In this document: positions 9,218 through 17,467 of the stretch, in pieces
Position numbering within the stretch: position 1 is the stretch's first letter
How the letters are laid out: every line of letters starts with the position of its first letter
From: Pseudomonadota bacterium
Lineage (GTDB): Bacteria > Pseudomonadota > Gammaproteobacteria > Ga0077536
Direction of reading: 5' to 3'
DNA: 64,000 nucleotides
Assembly (NCBI GenBank): GCA_016719885.1
Contig: JADJYF010000021.1
Location: 1 to 64,000, forward strand
Notes under the pieces: model-generated
Database searches by the model: none
What the model saw: only the letters and a program-made list of their open reading frames with translations
Told to the model about the DNA's origin: nothing
Program-made: the position numbers and the translations under genes

Positions 9218-10038
9218 GCGAGGAAATCACCGGACGCTACGTGAACGTGGACGGCGCGCGCGCCTATTACGACCTGTGCGGCAGCGGCATTCCGCTCATC
9301 TGCATCCACATGGGCTGGGCCTGTTCCCTGCAATGGCATTACTTCATGCCGCTGATGGCGGCGGCCGGCTTCAAGGTCATCGCGCCGGATCTGCCCGGCC
9401 ATGCGAAGTCGATGCCGGTCAACTGGCAGCCGTTCCGCAAGATGCGCGACTACGCCGAGTGGGTGTGGCATTTCATCGAAGCGGTGTGCCCGGGGGAGCG
9501 GCCGGTGGTATGCGGCAGCGGCATCGGCGGCGACATGACGCTGCAGCTCGCCTGCCATCATCCGGACGGCATCCGCGCCGGCATGGCGTTCGAATCGGCG
9601 GCACGCACCGGCTCCATCTCATTCCTGTCCGGCTATGCGGACCCGCACACCTTCCCGGGCTTCCATGCGCTGACCGACAACGCCTCGACCTCGGCCATGT
9701 ATTACCCCTGCGACCCGCGCAAGGTCATCGAATCGAAGTGGCAACATCGCGCCACCTACCAGCAGACCTGCGTGGCGGACATGGACGCCTGGAACGATCA
9801 CGACGTGCGCGAACACCTGCACAAGATCGAGTGCCCGATCTTCGTCTACAAGGGCGAAGCCGATTACCACGTGCCCGAGCAGGCGGTGCTGGACACCATC
9901 GCCGCCATCCCCAGCGGCCTTGCCGAGGGCGGCATCGCGAAGAAGATGGGGCACCTCATCATGATGGAAGAGCCGGAGTTGCTGGCCGAGGCGTGTCTCG
10001 GGTTTTTGAGGCGGCGCGGGATTATTGGATCCGGCTGA
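9214..10038 (+). CDS. Alpha/beta-hydrolase fold protein, atypical nucleophile elbow
   Basis: This 274-residue protein has the alpha/beta-hydrolase layout: an oxyanion strand near LICIHMGWA, an APDLPGHAKS segment, an acid near GEADYHVP (Asp217) and MGHLIMMEEP (His247). The elbow reads C-G-S-G-I-G-G (100-106). In the usual G-x-S-x-G-G alignment the nucleophile position 103 is Gly, while Ser102 is one residue early. It may be a lyase- or binding-type member, or may use Ser102. It is coupled by a 4-base overlap to the SCP2-like gene. A long inverted repeat and a REP palindrome follow. Confidence 0.75.
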   Translation: MSEEITGRYVNVDGARAYYDLCGSGIPLICIHMGWACSLQWHYFMPLMAAAGFKVIAPDLPGHAKSMPVNWQPFRKMRDYAEWVWHFIEAVCPGERPVVCGSGIGGDMTLQLACHHPDGIRAGMAFESAARTGSISFLSGYADPHTFPGFHALTDNASTSAMYYPCDPRKVIESKWQHRATYQQTCVADMDAWNDHDVREHLHKIECPIFVYKGEADYHVPEQAVLDTIAAIPSGLAEGGIAKKMGHLIMMEEPELLAEACLGFLRRRGIIGSG

Positions 10039-10048
10039 ACACTTGAAT

Positions 10049-10110
10049 GTCAGACTGAAGTCCGACCCACAATGGTCGCAGCGCTCTGTGTGGGTCGACT
10101 TCAGTCTGAC
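10049..10110. repeat. 22-bp inverted repeat between convergent genes
   Basis: The left arm (10049-10071) and right arm (10089-10110) are complementary over 22 pairs with a single bulged C; the loop is 17 bases. Each arm is itself a small palindrome (GACTGAAGTC / GACTTCAGTC). It lies between convergent genes and can serve both strands as a transcript end. The arms look like two inverted copies of a second short palindromic repeat family. Confidence 0.7.
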
Positions 10111-10118
10111 GATTGAAT

Positions 10119-10136
10119 GTGCGAATGAATTCGCAC
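10119..10136 (+). repeat. REP-like palindrome, copy A
   Basis: The core GTGCGAATGAATTCGCAC is followed by CTGCA. It lies directly after the 22-bp inverted repeat, between the convergent hydrolase and rhodanese genes. Confidence 0.85.
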
Positions 10137-10144
10137 CTGCAAGG

Positions 10145-10528
10145 TCATCTCACGACTTCGAACCCGGCCTCCTTCCACGCCGCGATGCCGCCCGCCATGG
10201 AGCGCACGTCGGTAAAGCCCATCTGCTGCAGGACGTCCACCGCCATCGCGCTGCGCGCGCCGCTGGCGCAATGGACAATGATGGCTTGGTGGCGGTCGGC
10301 GAGCTTCGGCTCGCGGTTGGGGTAGTCGAGGTCGGCCTTGGCTTCGACCATGCCGCGCGGCACGAGGATGGCCTCAGGCAGATGGCCTTCGGCCCATTCG
10401 GCCGGCTCGCGTACATCGACTATCAACAGCGACGGATTGGCGGCGAGGGCCTGGGCGGCGTCGGCGGCGCTGATTTCACGGATGCGGCTTTTCGCATCGG
10501 CGACGAAGTCCTTGAGGGATTTGCTCAT
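10145..10528 (-). CDS. Single-domain rhodanese-like protein
   Basis: This 127-residue cytoplasmic protein is one rhodanese domain (sulfur transfer to thiophilic acceptors). It shows the LLIVDVREPAEWAEGHLPEA segment (34-53) and the active-site loop HCASGARS with Cys87, followed by the MAGGIAAWKEAG end motif. The C-A-S-G-A-R loop is the right length for sulfur rather than phosphate substrates. ATG 10528 is chosen for the AGGAG upstream; a 13-residue extension is possible. The cellular sulfur donor is unknown. Confidence 0.85.
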   Translation of the reverse strand: MSKSLKDFVADAKSRIREISAADAAQALAANPSLLIVDVREPAEWAEGHLPEAILVPRGMVEAKADLDYPNREPKLADRHQAIIVHCASGARSAMAVDVLQQMGFTDVRSMAGGIAAWKEAGFEVVR

Positions 10529-10617
10529 GGCGGCTCCTGGGATGGGGTGGTCGGTGAGTGCAAGCATACTGCGCCGGGCCGTCGTCGACCCGGCGTCGGA
10601 TCAGGGAAGTGCATGGA

Positions 10618-11268
10618 TCACTCGCGGTGGTCCGCCGCGCCCCATTGATTCCAGTAGGTCACGCTGCGCGCCGGGCTGCGCTGCGCACGGCGCAAGGTCG
10701 CGTCCTTCATGTGGCCGACCGGCAGCACCACCGCGGCAGTGGCGTCGTCGGGCATGCCGATGATATCGGCGGACTCACGCTCGTAGCGACTGTGCAGGGT
10801 GGTCCAGGTGGTGCCGAGGCGCCGCGCGCGCAGCGCCAGCATCAAGGACCACGCCGCCGGGATCACCGAACTGTAGAACGCCACCTGGCCGGCGGTATCG
10901 GCCGGCGGCCGGCCTTCGCGACACACCACGATGATGGCCGGAAAATCCTGCATGCGCTCGGCGAGGTAGCGGTAGTTGGGCGGCAAGGGCTCGGGGGTCG
11001 TACCCTGCGCGTGGTGCTCGGCCGCCTGCGCGGCCAGGAAGGTGTCGAAGGACTTGCGGTAGAGCGCCGCCATGGCGTCCTTGCGCGGCTGCTCGGTCAA
11101 TACCACGAAGCGCCAGGTCTCGCCGCCGACGCTGCTCGGCGCCTGCACGGCCAGGTCGATACAGTCATAGAGCATCGCCGCTTCCACCGCGCGCGTGAAA
11201 TCGATGCGCCGCCGCACCGAGCGGGTGGTGGCGAGCATTTCGTCGAAAAAGGAAACCGGGTCGGTCAT
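10618..11268 (-). CDS. Nitroreductase-family FMN oxidoreductase
   Basis: This 216-residue protein has the nitroreductase fold. TTRSVRRRIDF near the N-terminus gives the FMN-phosphate-binding arginines. APSSVGGETWRFVVLT (about 43-58) is the usual flavin-contacting motif. VAFYSSVIPAAWSLMLALRARRLGTTW and IIGMPDDATAAVVLPVGH match the C-terminal half. Such enzymes reduce nitro, quinone or enone groups with NAD(P)H. It is divergent from the SnoaL-like gene, with 66 bases between the starts. The substrate cannot be read from the sequence. Confidence 0.8.
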   Translation of the reverse strand: MTDPVSFFDEMLATTRSVRRRIDFTRAVEAAMLYDCIDLAVQAPSSVGGETWRFVVLTEQPRKDAMAALYRKSFDTFLAAQAAEHHAQGTTPEPLPPNYRYLAERMQDFPAIIVVCREGRPPADTAGQVAFYSSVIPAAWSLMLALRARRLGTTWTTLHSRYERESADIIGMPDDATAAVVLPVGHMKDATLRRAQRSPARSVTYWNQWGAADHRE

Positions 11269-11334
11269 CGGGCGCTACCGTTCTTGCGTGCCTGGCACGC
11301 ATACTCGCGCAACGCCACCGTCGAGGCCACGCCC

Positions 11335-11688
11335 ATGTTGAGCCAAGAGCACGCCGAGCATTTCGCCGAGGAATGGATTGCGGCCTGGAACAGTCATGAC
11401 CTCCAGCGCATCTTGAGCCATTACCGCGACGACTTCGTGATGTCCTCACCGCGCATCGCCGCCATCGCCGGCGAAGCCTCAGGGATCCTCCAGGGCAAGG
11501 ACGCGGTCGGCGCCTACTGGGCCAAGGCGCTGGCCTTGATGCCCGATCTCCATTTCACCTTGCTGGCCATCTTCGTCGGCGCGGACAGCGTCGCGCTCCA
11601 CTACGAGGGAGTGCGCGGGCCGGCTCTCGAAGTGTTCTTCTTCGATGACGCGGGCCTCGTCAGCCGCGCGGCGGCGCATTACTTGTAA
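11335..11688 (+). CDS. SnoaL / NTF2-like fold protein
   Basis: This 117-residue protein has the NTF2-like cone pattern: HAEHFAEEWIAAWNSHDLQRILSHY helix, a DDFVMSSP strand, a GKDAVGAYWAKALALMPDLHF helix, then paired strands ending EVFFFDDAGLVSRAAAHY. SnoaL-like proteins are polyketide cyclases, isomerases or binding proteins. Here no pathway context fixes a role. ATG 11335 is chosen because similarity to the fold begins there. It is convergent with the next hydrolase, leaving only 16 bases. Confidence 0.75.
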   Translation: MLSQEHAEHFAEEWIAAWNSHDLQRILSHYRDDFVMSSPRIAAIAGEASGILQGKDAVGAYWAKALALMPDLHFTLLAIFVGADSVALHYEGVRGPALEVFFFDDAGLVSRAAAHYL

Positions 11689-11704
11689 GCGGCGCCGCGT
11701 TTGA

Positions 11705-12454
11705 TCACGAGCGCGCGATGAAGTCCGCCGCCACGCGGTTGAACTCCTCGGCCTGGGACAGATGCACGTTGTGCGCGCCGGCGGCGATCTCGTGCAAGCG
11801 CGCGTCGCCCAAGCCCTGCACCAGTGCGCGCGGATGCTCGGGACCGATGAGCGGGTCCTTGCCGCCATGCATGACCAGCACCGGGCAGCGCACTTCGTCG
11901 AGCCGCGCGAGCCGCGCGCTGCCCTGCGCGGCCAGGCGCTGCATGGTGTCCAGCCAGTCGCACCACACGCGTTGCCAGTAGCCATCGCCGAAGGTTTCAT
12001 TGAGCGCGGCCTGGGCGCGTGGTGACCAGCTCGCGGTATCGCGTCTAGCCTCGAAGCGCTCGATGTCTTGCGCGCCGAGACTCGCGATGCCGCCCCACAC
12101 CACCAGCGCCTTGACGCGGGCGGGCGCCAGCGTTGCCAGCCACAGCGCCACCGCCGCCCCTTCGCTCCAGCCGAACACCACGATGTCGTCGAGATCCAGC
12201 GCCTTAACCAGCGCGGCCATGTCGCGCGCTTCGCGCTCGTAGAAATTGTCCGGAAAGTCACGGTCCGGCGGACGCGTCTCGCCATAGCCGCGCCGGTCGG
12301 GCGCGATCACGCGGTGGCGGCCTTTGAAAGCATCGATCTGCGCCGAGAAATCGCCGCGCGCGGTGCTGAGCGTGCCGCCCAGCAGCAGCAGCACCGGGCC
12401 CTGGCCTTCGTCGAGGTAATGGAAGTTGACGTGGTTGACGGTGATGCGCGGCAT
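11705..12454 (-). CDS. Alpha/beta hydrolase (esterase-like)
   Basis: This 249-residue enzyme has an intact triad pattern: nucleophile elbow GWSEGA (Ser97), acid in HGGKDPLIGPEH (Asp200) and GAHNVHLS (His228). LLLLGGTLS and APDRRGYGETRPP are typical of the fold. The G-W-S-E-G elbow resembles the valacyclovir-hydrolase branch of the family, so an ester or amide of a small amphipathic molecule is plausible. The gene stands between convergent and divergent neighbours, so it is probably transcribed alone. Confidence 0.8.
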   Translation of the reverse strand: MPRITVNHVNFHYLDEGQGPVLLLLGGTLSTARGDFSAQIDAFKGRHRVIAPDRRGYGETRPPDRDFPDNFYEREARDMAALVKALDLDDIVVFGWSEGAAVALWLATLAPARVKALVVWGGIASLGAQDIERFEARRDTASWSPRAQAALNETFGDGYWQRVWCDWLDTMQRLAAQGSARLARLDEVRCPVLVMHGGKDPLIGPEHPRALVQGLGDARLHEIAAGAHNVHLSQAEEFNRVAADFIARS

Positions 12455-12615
12455 GGTCTCGGCATGGTGGTCGGCAAGCAGGGATTATCCCGTGTTTGCC
12501 GCTGTGCGGGGCGACACACCCGCAACGAAGTTTTTCAGCGCGGCGCTTGCCGCGCCGGCCCGGCGGGAGGATGCTTGCCGCGATCGCGGCACGCGCGGCT
12601 TCAAGGACAAAGCTC

Positions 12616-13515
12616 ATGCATCGACAATTCCCCTTCATCCTGGCGGCGCGCAGCCTCGTGCTCGTGCTGGGGCTCGCCTTCGCGGCTTCGGCCTTGTCCG
12701 CCACCACCGCGTTCAGCGACACCTATAAAGGCTCGGGCAGCGGCGCCGCCTGTGACACCACCTACGCCATCACCGGCGTCACGCCGAGCGACAAGCTCAA
12801 GCACCCGGTGTTCATCTACTTGAACGGCACCAACGAATCCCATGACAACGCCCAGGCCAAGGCCGCCATCGCCTACATGGGCGCGCGCGGCTTCGTGGCG
12901 GCCTCGGTGCAGTACCGCAGCGAGACCTTCGGCACCTGCGCGCAAATCGCCCAGAAAGCCGCCTGCGTGTTCAAACCCGCGAGTGCTGCCAGCGCCATCC
13001 GCAAGCTGTGCGCGCGCGGCGACTGCAGCAAGGGCATCGTGGTCAGCGGCTTCAGCCAGGGCTCGATCGCCGCCATCCTCGCCAAGAACACCGACACGCG
13101 CGTGAAAGCGGTGTACGGCATGGGCGCATTCACGAACTACAGCCCGCAGTACGACATGACCAGTTGCATGAACAACGGCAAGCACAAGCTGTCGGCCAAG
13201 GCGCTGCGCATCGTCAACGGCGAAAAGGACATCTTCGGCAACGGCAATGCCAGCGGCGTACGCAAAGCCTCACAAACCATCACCGGCAAGGTGTGCGGCG
13301 CCAAGGACTACGTGTGCCTGAACAGCAACGGCAGCGGCTGGATCATGGTCAAGAACTCCCAGGTCAAGGACAAGTCCGCCGACCACTGTTACCAACGCTT
13401 CCCCAGCGATTGCAACGGCAGCCAGAACAAGCTCGACGCCAACTGGAAGTCGAGTTCGGCGAACTGGGCACTGCCGGCCAATCTCACCTGGCTGAAGACG
13501 TTCACGAAGCCGTGA
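12616..13515 (+). CDS. Exported esterase-like alpha/beta hydrolase
   Basis: This 299-residue protein begins with a signal peptide (hydrophobic 9-28, likely cleaved after the ALSA region). It has a HPVFIYLNGTNES strand-loop, and an elbow GFSQGS (Ser147) following IVVS. Nine or more cysteines in the mature part suggest disulfides in the periplasm or outside. AAGGA stands nine bases before ATG 12616. It resembles secreted lipase or depolymerase folds but I do not recognise a named family. Three REP-like palindromes follow it. Confidence 0.65.
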   Translation: MHRQFPFILAARSLVLVLGLAFAASALSATTAFSDTYKGSGSGAACDTTYAITGVTPSDKLKHPVFIYLNGTNESHDNAQAKAAIAYMGARGFVAASVQYRSETFGTCAQIAQKAACVFKPASAASAIRKLCARGDCSKGIVVSGFSQGSIAAILAKNTDTRVKAVYGMGAFTNYSPQYDMTSCMNNGKHKLSAKALRIVNGEKDIFGNGNASGVRKASQTITGKVCGAKDYVCLNSNGSGWIMVKNSQVKDKSADHCYQRFPSDCNGSQNKLDANWKSSSANWALPANLTWLKTFTKP

Positions 13516-13531
13516 GGCGAGCGTGATGAAT

Positions 13532-13549
13532 GTGCGAATGAATTCGCAC
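13532..13549 (+). repeat. REP-like palindrome, copy B
   Basis: Core GTGCGAATGAATTCGCAC followed by CTACAGGG. It faces copy C in inverted orientation, so the two can pair into a larger cruciform (CCTACAGGG with CCCTGTAGG). Confidence 0.85.
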
Positions 13550-13600
13550 CTACAGGGCGTCAGCCATTACGGCGACGCCACGCATGGCGTCTCCCTGTAG

Positions 13601-13618
13601 GTGCGAACTTGTTCGCAC
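13601..13618 (-). repeat. REP-like palindrome, copy C
   Basis: Variant core GTGCGAACTTGTTCGCAC preceded by CCCTGTAG. It is the inverted partner of copy B, about 50 bases away. Confidence 0.8.
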
Positions 13619-13636
13619 ACCGAAACTGAAACACGG

Positions 13637-13654
13637 GCGCGAATGGGTTCGCAC
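13637..13654 (+). repeat. REP-like palindrome, copy D (degenerate)
   Basis: Variant core GCGCGAATGGGTTCGCAC followed by CTGCGG. The outer palindrome is kept except for one base pair; the centre has diverged. Confidence 0.65.
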
Positions 13655-13684
13655 CTGCGGAACGGTCGCCCACGGCGATAACCA

Positions 13685-14815
13685 TCAACTCCCCTGCCAC
13701 CCCTCCGTCACCCCCGAAAGCCCACTCGGCTTGTGCGGCCCGAAGAAGCACTGCTCGAGTATCGCCGAGCCCTCGACCCCATCGTCGCGCACCACCTTGC
13801 ACACGTGGTGCATGTGCCCGTTGCGCGGGAACAGCGGTGACTGCTCGTGGCCGGGCCAGGCGTTCTCGTCGACCATGGCTTCGCCGCGCCAGGCGCCGTG
13901 TTCCCAGGCCTTGTTGGTGTAGCCCAGGCCCATCAGCGAGAACAGCACGCTCGGGTTGGGGATGAATTCCAGCGTCATGCGCGGGCCGCGCTTGTCGTTG
14001 AGTTGCACGGCCAGGTGCTCGAGGCGTCGTGTGCCACGGCGATAGCGCGGCGTGAAGGCGACGGGGATCAAGTATTCGCCGCCGGTGTCGCGCATGTAGA
14101 GCGGGCCCGTGCCGGCCGCTTCCACGCGCGGGACCAGCGCCAGGAAGCGATCCTGGATCTCGCCCTCGGCGCTGTCGTTCAAATGCCAGTGCATGCATTC
14201 GTCGCCGAAGAAGATCGGGCCCCAGTACCAGTGGATCTGCGGCGCCCAGCGCGTGCTGCCGCCACCGCCCAGCGGACGCACGCCCCACGAATGGTCGCGC
14301 ACGCCCAGCACTTCCTTGCCATCGAGGTCGATGCGGCGGCCCTTCACTTCGATGAAGCCCGACCAGCGGCCGAGCTGCGAATAGCGCGTCAGATCGACCG
14401 AGGTGCGCGGGCCATCGGTCATGGTCTGGCGGCCTTCGTCGATGGCGCCGGTGATGGCCTGGAACGTGAGCTCGGCGATGAAGCCGCGTTCGCGATCGTT
14501 CACCAGCAGACGCAGACTGCGCATGGGCTGCAAAATCTCGACCTTGATCGGGCCGACCGCCGAATCGCCGCGTTCCACCGGCGCGCGGCCGCTGGTGAAC
14601 AATGAATACTGCGTGCCTTCGAAGCTGACACTGAAGGCGGCGTCCATCACGTCGCGGTTGGGATAGAGGCCGAAGGCGCCGCCGAAGATCAGGGAGCCAT
14701 CGGCGATGAAGCCTTCCAGGAAATAACGATCGTAGGCGTTCGAATCGGTGGTGCCGACGTGGGCGAGCGCCAGCGGCGTTTGATGGATGAGGTAGTCGTC
14801 GAAGGCGGTGATCAT
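13685..14815 (-). CDS. CrtC/AttH-like lipocalin-fold protein
   Basis: This 376-residue protein is rich in beta strands and Trp/Tyr. The key motif is VLGVRDHSWGVRPLGG in mid-protein, resembling the R-D-H-S-W-G motif of the carotenoid hydratase (CrtC) / AttH group and related proteins of unknown function. WAPQIHWYWGPIFFGDECMHW and MTLEFIPNPSVLFSLMG follow. No signal peptide is seen. ATG 14815 is preferred to a TTG at 14830 that would add five residues. The gene is flanked by REP-like palindromes on both sides and lies downstream of a thioesterase on the same strand. The function is unknown; a hydrophobic ligand is plausible. Confidence 0.5.
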   Translation of the reverse strand: MITAFDDYLIHQTPLALAHVGTTDSNAYDRYFLEGFIADGSLIFGGAFGLYPNRDVMDAAFSVSFEGTQYSLFTSGRAPVERGDSAVGPIKVEILQPMRSLRLLVNDRERGFIAELTFQAITGAIDEGRQTMTDGPRTSVDLTRYSQLGRWSGFIEVKGRRIDLDGKEVLGVRDHSWGVRPLGGGGSTRWAPQIHWYWGPIFFGDECMHWHLNDSAEGEIQDRFLALVPRVEAAGTGPLYMRDTGGEYLIPVAFTPRYRRGTRRLEHLAVQLNDKRGPRMTLEFIPNPSVLFSLMGLGYTNKAWEHGAWRGEAMVDENAWPGHEQSPLFPRNGHMHHVCKVVRDDGVEGSAILEQCFFGPHKPSGLSGVTEGWQGS

Positions 14816-14844
14816 GTTTCGAGATTCCAATGATTCTGATGTAG

Positions 14845-14862
14845 GTGCGAGTTCATTCGCAC
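14845..14862 (-). repeat. REP-like palindrome, copy E
   Basis: Core GTGCGAGTTCATTCGCAC preceded by GTAG. It lies between two leftward genes, just after the thioesterase stop. Confidence 0.8.
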
Positions 14863-14867
14863 GTTCG

Positions 14868-15281
14868 TCAACTCGGCACGTCCCACGCCTCGGCGGGCCC
14901 CAGCAGTGCCTTGATGTGTTCGGGCGTGACGAATTTCTCGGTGGTGCCGGCTTTCACGCTCACGCACACGCTGCGCGCCTTGAACACCGCGCGCTCTTCC
15001 ACCGTGCCGACATAGCCAATCTCGAACGAGGTGCTGCCATAGCGCACGATGGCGACTTCGATGTGCAAGGTTTCGCCATGATGGGCCGGCGCCTGCCATT
15101 CGATGACCGAGCGCACCACCATCCAGTCCCAGCCGAGGTCGAGAAAATTGCCGCTGGGCGCGAGGCTGCTGACCCAGTTCTCGGCGGCGTCGTCCATGTA
15201 GACCATGTAGTTCGGATTGAACACCACGCCTTGCTGATCGCATTCGCCGTAGCGCACGCGGATGCGGTGGGTATAGGGCAC
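14868..15281 (-). CDS. Acyl-CoA thioesterase, hot-dog fold (YbgC/4HBT type)
   Basis: This 137-residue protein has the 4-hydroxybenzoyl-CoA thioesterase pattern: RVRYGECDQQGVVFNPNYM, where the Asp of C-D-Q-Q-G is the catalytic acid position, then MVYMDDAAENW, the hot-dog helix. Later strands EWQAPAHHGETLHIEVAI and FEIGYVG fit the fold. GTG 15281 is taken as the start because GAGGA lies seven bases upstream and the next 33 residues of open frame are not family-like. It hydrolyses acyl-CoA in the cytoplasm; chain preference is unknown. Confidence 0.8.
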   Translation of the reverse strand: MPYTHRIRVRYGECDQQGVVFNPNYMVYMDDAAENWVSSLAPSGNFLDLGWDWMVVRSVIEWQAPAHHGETLHIEVAIVRYGSTSFEIGYVGTVEERAVFKARSVCVSVKAGTTEKFVTPEHIKALLGPAEAWDVPS

Positions 15282-15445
15282 GGATGAGTCCTCGCCTGGT
15301 GGCCTGCTTGATGTTGGAGGGACATTAACGATTGGACCCGGGCTTTGACAATTGCCCGACCGTGGGGGCGTGGCTTGCAAGCATCGGGCGCAGAAGTCAC
15401 GATGGGATACGGGGCGCTGGGCCCATCGTGCGCGAGGAAACGAAC

Positions 15446-15883
15446 ATGCCGTGGTGGGGATGGATGGTGACGGGCACCTTGCTGTTTGGCGCCGAGATGC
15501 TCGGCGTGTCAGCGCAGTTCTACCTGGTATTCATCGGCGCGGCGGCGATCGTGGTCGGCCTGCTGGGCGTGGCCGGCGTGGCGCTGCCGGAATGGGCGCA
15601 ATGGATCAGCTTCGCGGCGCTGGCGCTGACCATGATGGCGCTGTTCCGCGCGCGCCTGTACGACAAGTTCAAGGGCGCCGACGGCAATGTCGAAGAACGC
15701 CTGATCCTCGGCGATCGTATCGCCGTGCCCGAGCGCCTCGCGCCCGGCGCGAGTTGTCGCGTCGAATACCGCGGCACCACCTGGAGCGCGCGCAACACCG
15801 ACAGCGCGCCCATCGAGGCCGGCGTCGAAGCCGAAGTGTGGGAAACCACCGGCCTCACGCTGCACATCCGCAATCCGCGCTGA
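15446..15883 (+). CDS. NfeD-like membrane protein
   Basis: This 145-residue protein has two or three membrane helices (about 5-22, 27-45, 52-66) followed by a C-terminal OB-fold domain (LILGDRIAVPERLAPGASCRVEYRG region) with the TTWSARN strand. It is the short NfeD type without protease domain. It lies 19 bases before an SPFH gene, the classic NfeD-SPFH pair implicated in membrane microdomain organisation. GAGGAAA precedes ATG 15446. Confidence 0.85.
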   Translation: MPWWGWMVTGTLLFGAEMLGVSAQFYLVFIGAAAIVVGLLGVAGVALPEWAQWISFAALALTMMALFRARLYDKFKGADGNVEERLILGDRIAVPERLAPGASCRVEYRGTTWSARNTDSAPIEAGVEAEVWETTGLTLHIRNPR

Positions 15884-15902
15884 CTTCACCGCAGGAGCTC
15901 CC

Positions 15903-16853
15903 ATGGAAACCATCTACGTCGTTCTGACCATCGCCATCCTGGTCATCATCGTCATCGCCAAGACCGCCACCATCGTGCCGCAGCAGAGTGGCTACGTGGT
16001 CGAGAACCTCGGCCGTTACAGCCGCACCCTGCATGCGGGCTTTCACATCCTGGTGCCATTCGTGGAACGCATCGCCTATCGGTTGAACCTGAAGGAAGAG
16101 GCGCTCGATATCCCCGAGCAGGTGTGCATCACCAAGGACAACGTGCAGGTCGGCGTGGACGGCATCCTGTACATGCAGGTGCTGGAAGCGAACAAGGCGT
16201 CCTACGGCATCACCAATTACAAGTTCGCCTTGATCCAGCTCGCGCAGACCACCCTGCGCAGCGAGATAGGCAAGATTGATCTCGACCGCACCTTCGAGGA
16301 ACGCGCCACCATCAACGGCAACGTGGTCAGCGAGCTAGACAAGGCTTCCGAGCCATGGGGCGTGAAAGTGCTGCGCTACGAGATCCGCAACATCAACCCG
16401 CCGCACGACGTGTTGACCGCGATGGAAAAGCAGATGCGCGCCGAGCGCGAGAAGCGCGCGGTGGTGCTGGCCTCGGAAGGCGAGCGCGACGCCGCCATCA
16501 ACCAGGCCGAGGGCGAGAAGCAACGCGTGATCAAGGCTTCGGAGGCCAGCAAGCAACAGCAGATCAACGAAGCGGAAGGCCAGGCGGCGGCCATCATGTC
16601 CATCGCGAGTGCGACGGCGGAAGGCCTGCGCAGCGTCGCCAATGCGCTCGGCAGCGACGGCGGCTCCCAGGCCATGCAGTTGCGCATCGCCGAGCAGTAC
16701 ATCCGGGAATTCGGTCAGCTGGCGCGGGACGCCAAGGGCACCTTGATCGTGCCGGCCAATCTTGCCGACATCTCGTCGATGATCAGCGTGGCGACCAGTG
16801 TGATAGCGGCCGGCAAGACTGAAGCGCCGGCGGTGACGACGACGCGCGGCTAG
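15903..16853 (+). CDS. SPFH/band-7 membrane scaffold (QmcA/paraslipin-like)
   Basis: This 316-residue protein has one N-terminal membrane helix (about 4-22), then a band-7 domain starting at IVPQQSGYVVENLGRYSRTL and including the WGVKVLRYEIRNINPP motif. A long charged coiled coil (about 180-260, with repeated EGEK/QAEGE) and a C-terminal assembly segment follow. SPFH proteins form large ring or cage oligomers at the membrane. The gene pairs with nfeD upstream. It is convergent with the next small gene. Confidence 0.88.
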   Translation: METIYVVLTIAILVIIVIAKTATIVPQQSGYVVENLGRYSRTLHAGFHILVPFVERIAYRLNLKEEALDIPEQVCITKDNVQVGVDGILYMQVLEANKASYGITNYKFALIQLAQTTLRSEIGKIDLDRTFEERATINGNVVSELDKASEPWGVKVLRYEIRNINPPHDVLTAMEKQMRAEREKRAVVLASEGERDAAINQAEGEKQRVIKASEASKQQQINEAEGQAAAIMSIASATAEGLRSVANALGSDGGSQAMQLRIAEQYIREFGQLARDAKGTLIVPANLADISSMISVATSVIAAGKTEAPAVTTTRG

Positions 16854-16880
16854 CGTCGCGCGTCGTCGTGGGTCTGAGGC

Positions 16881-17165
16881 TCAAGCCTGCTTGGGCTTGC
16901 CGATCACGATGTGGCGGGTGCCCTTCACGCCGCGACGGTTGTTCATTTCCTTGGCCAGCGCCGAGGCATGCACCATGACGGCATCCTTGCTGCCGATATG
17001 GAAACCGGTAATGGGCGCGTAGCCGCCTTCGATCACGTAGCGATAGCCACTCGGGCCGGCCTGGTCCAGTTTGCACTTTTCGAGCTTGGTGACGTGGTAG
17101 ATGGCCGGCGGGGTGCCCGATGCGCTGTCCAGCTTGGCCTCGTCAATTTTCGGAATCGCACTCAT
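16881..17165 (-). CDS. Small conserved-looking protein of unknown function
   Basis: This 94-residue protein has no signal peptide and no recognised domain. It has a Lys-rich N-terminal third, a GYRYVIEGGYAPITGFHIGSK segment and a strongly basic C-terminus (RRGVKGTRHIVIGKPKQA). GGAGACC lies six bases before ATG 17165, and its codon use is like its neighbours. It lies downstream of the dmf-type operon on the same strand but is separated by a strong terminator, so it is probably independent. Confidence 0.6.
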   Translation of the reverse strand: MSAIPKIDEAKLDSASGTPPAIYHVTKLEKCKLDQAGPSGYRYVIEGGYAPITGFHIGSKDAVMVHASALAKEMNNRRGVKGTRHIVIGKPKQA

Positions 17166-17467
17166 GCTTGGTCTCCATCTGCGGCGCACCGCCTGCAGGC
17201 ACACGGCAGCGTGGCTCTGGGCGGTGCAGGAACACCCGCGCGTACACGCGGGCAGGCATGCGGCTCTGTGGCCGACTCGTGCGGGGTGTTAGAGATCAGA
17301 AATCAAAGAGGCAAGCTCAGCTCGGTGAGTTTGGGCACTTCTTTTTTATATCTATCGACTCCCCTGCGTGCTGAACACTAACACGCGAAATCGGGGCCGG
17401 CCAGCGCGAAAAAAGCCTTGTGGAGGGGCGTGATCCGCACCACAAGGCCAAGGCGATTTCTCGGTGT
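17166..17467. other. Intergenic region after dmfA2
   Basis: No gene is seen. It holds the dmfA2 terminator at 17409-17448 and a small hairpin CCCGCG-CGTACA-CGCGGG at 17235-17252. The promoter of the small leftward gene must also lie here. Confidence 0.5.
17409..17448 (-). terminator. Rho-independent terminator of the dmf-type operon
   Basis: The 9-bp stem GCCTTGTGG/CCACAAGGC has a 16-base loop. Read on the minus strand it is followed directly by six T. It lies 19 bases after the dmfA2 stop. Confidence 0.85.
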
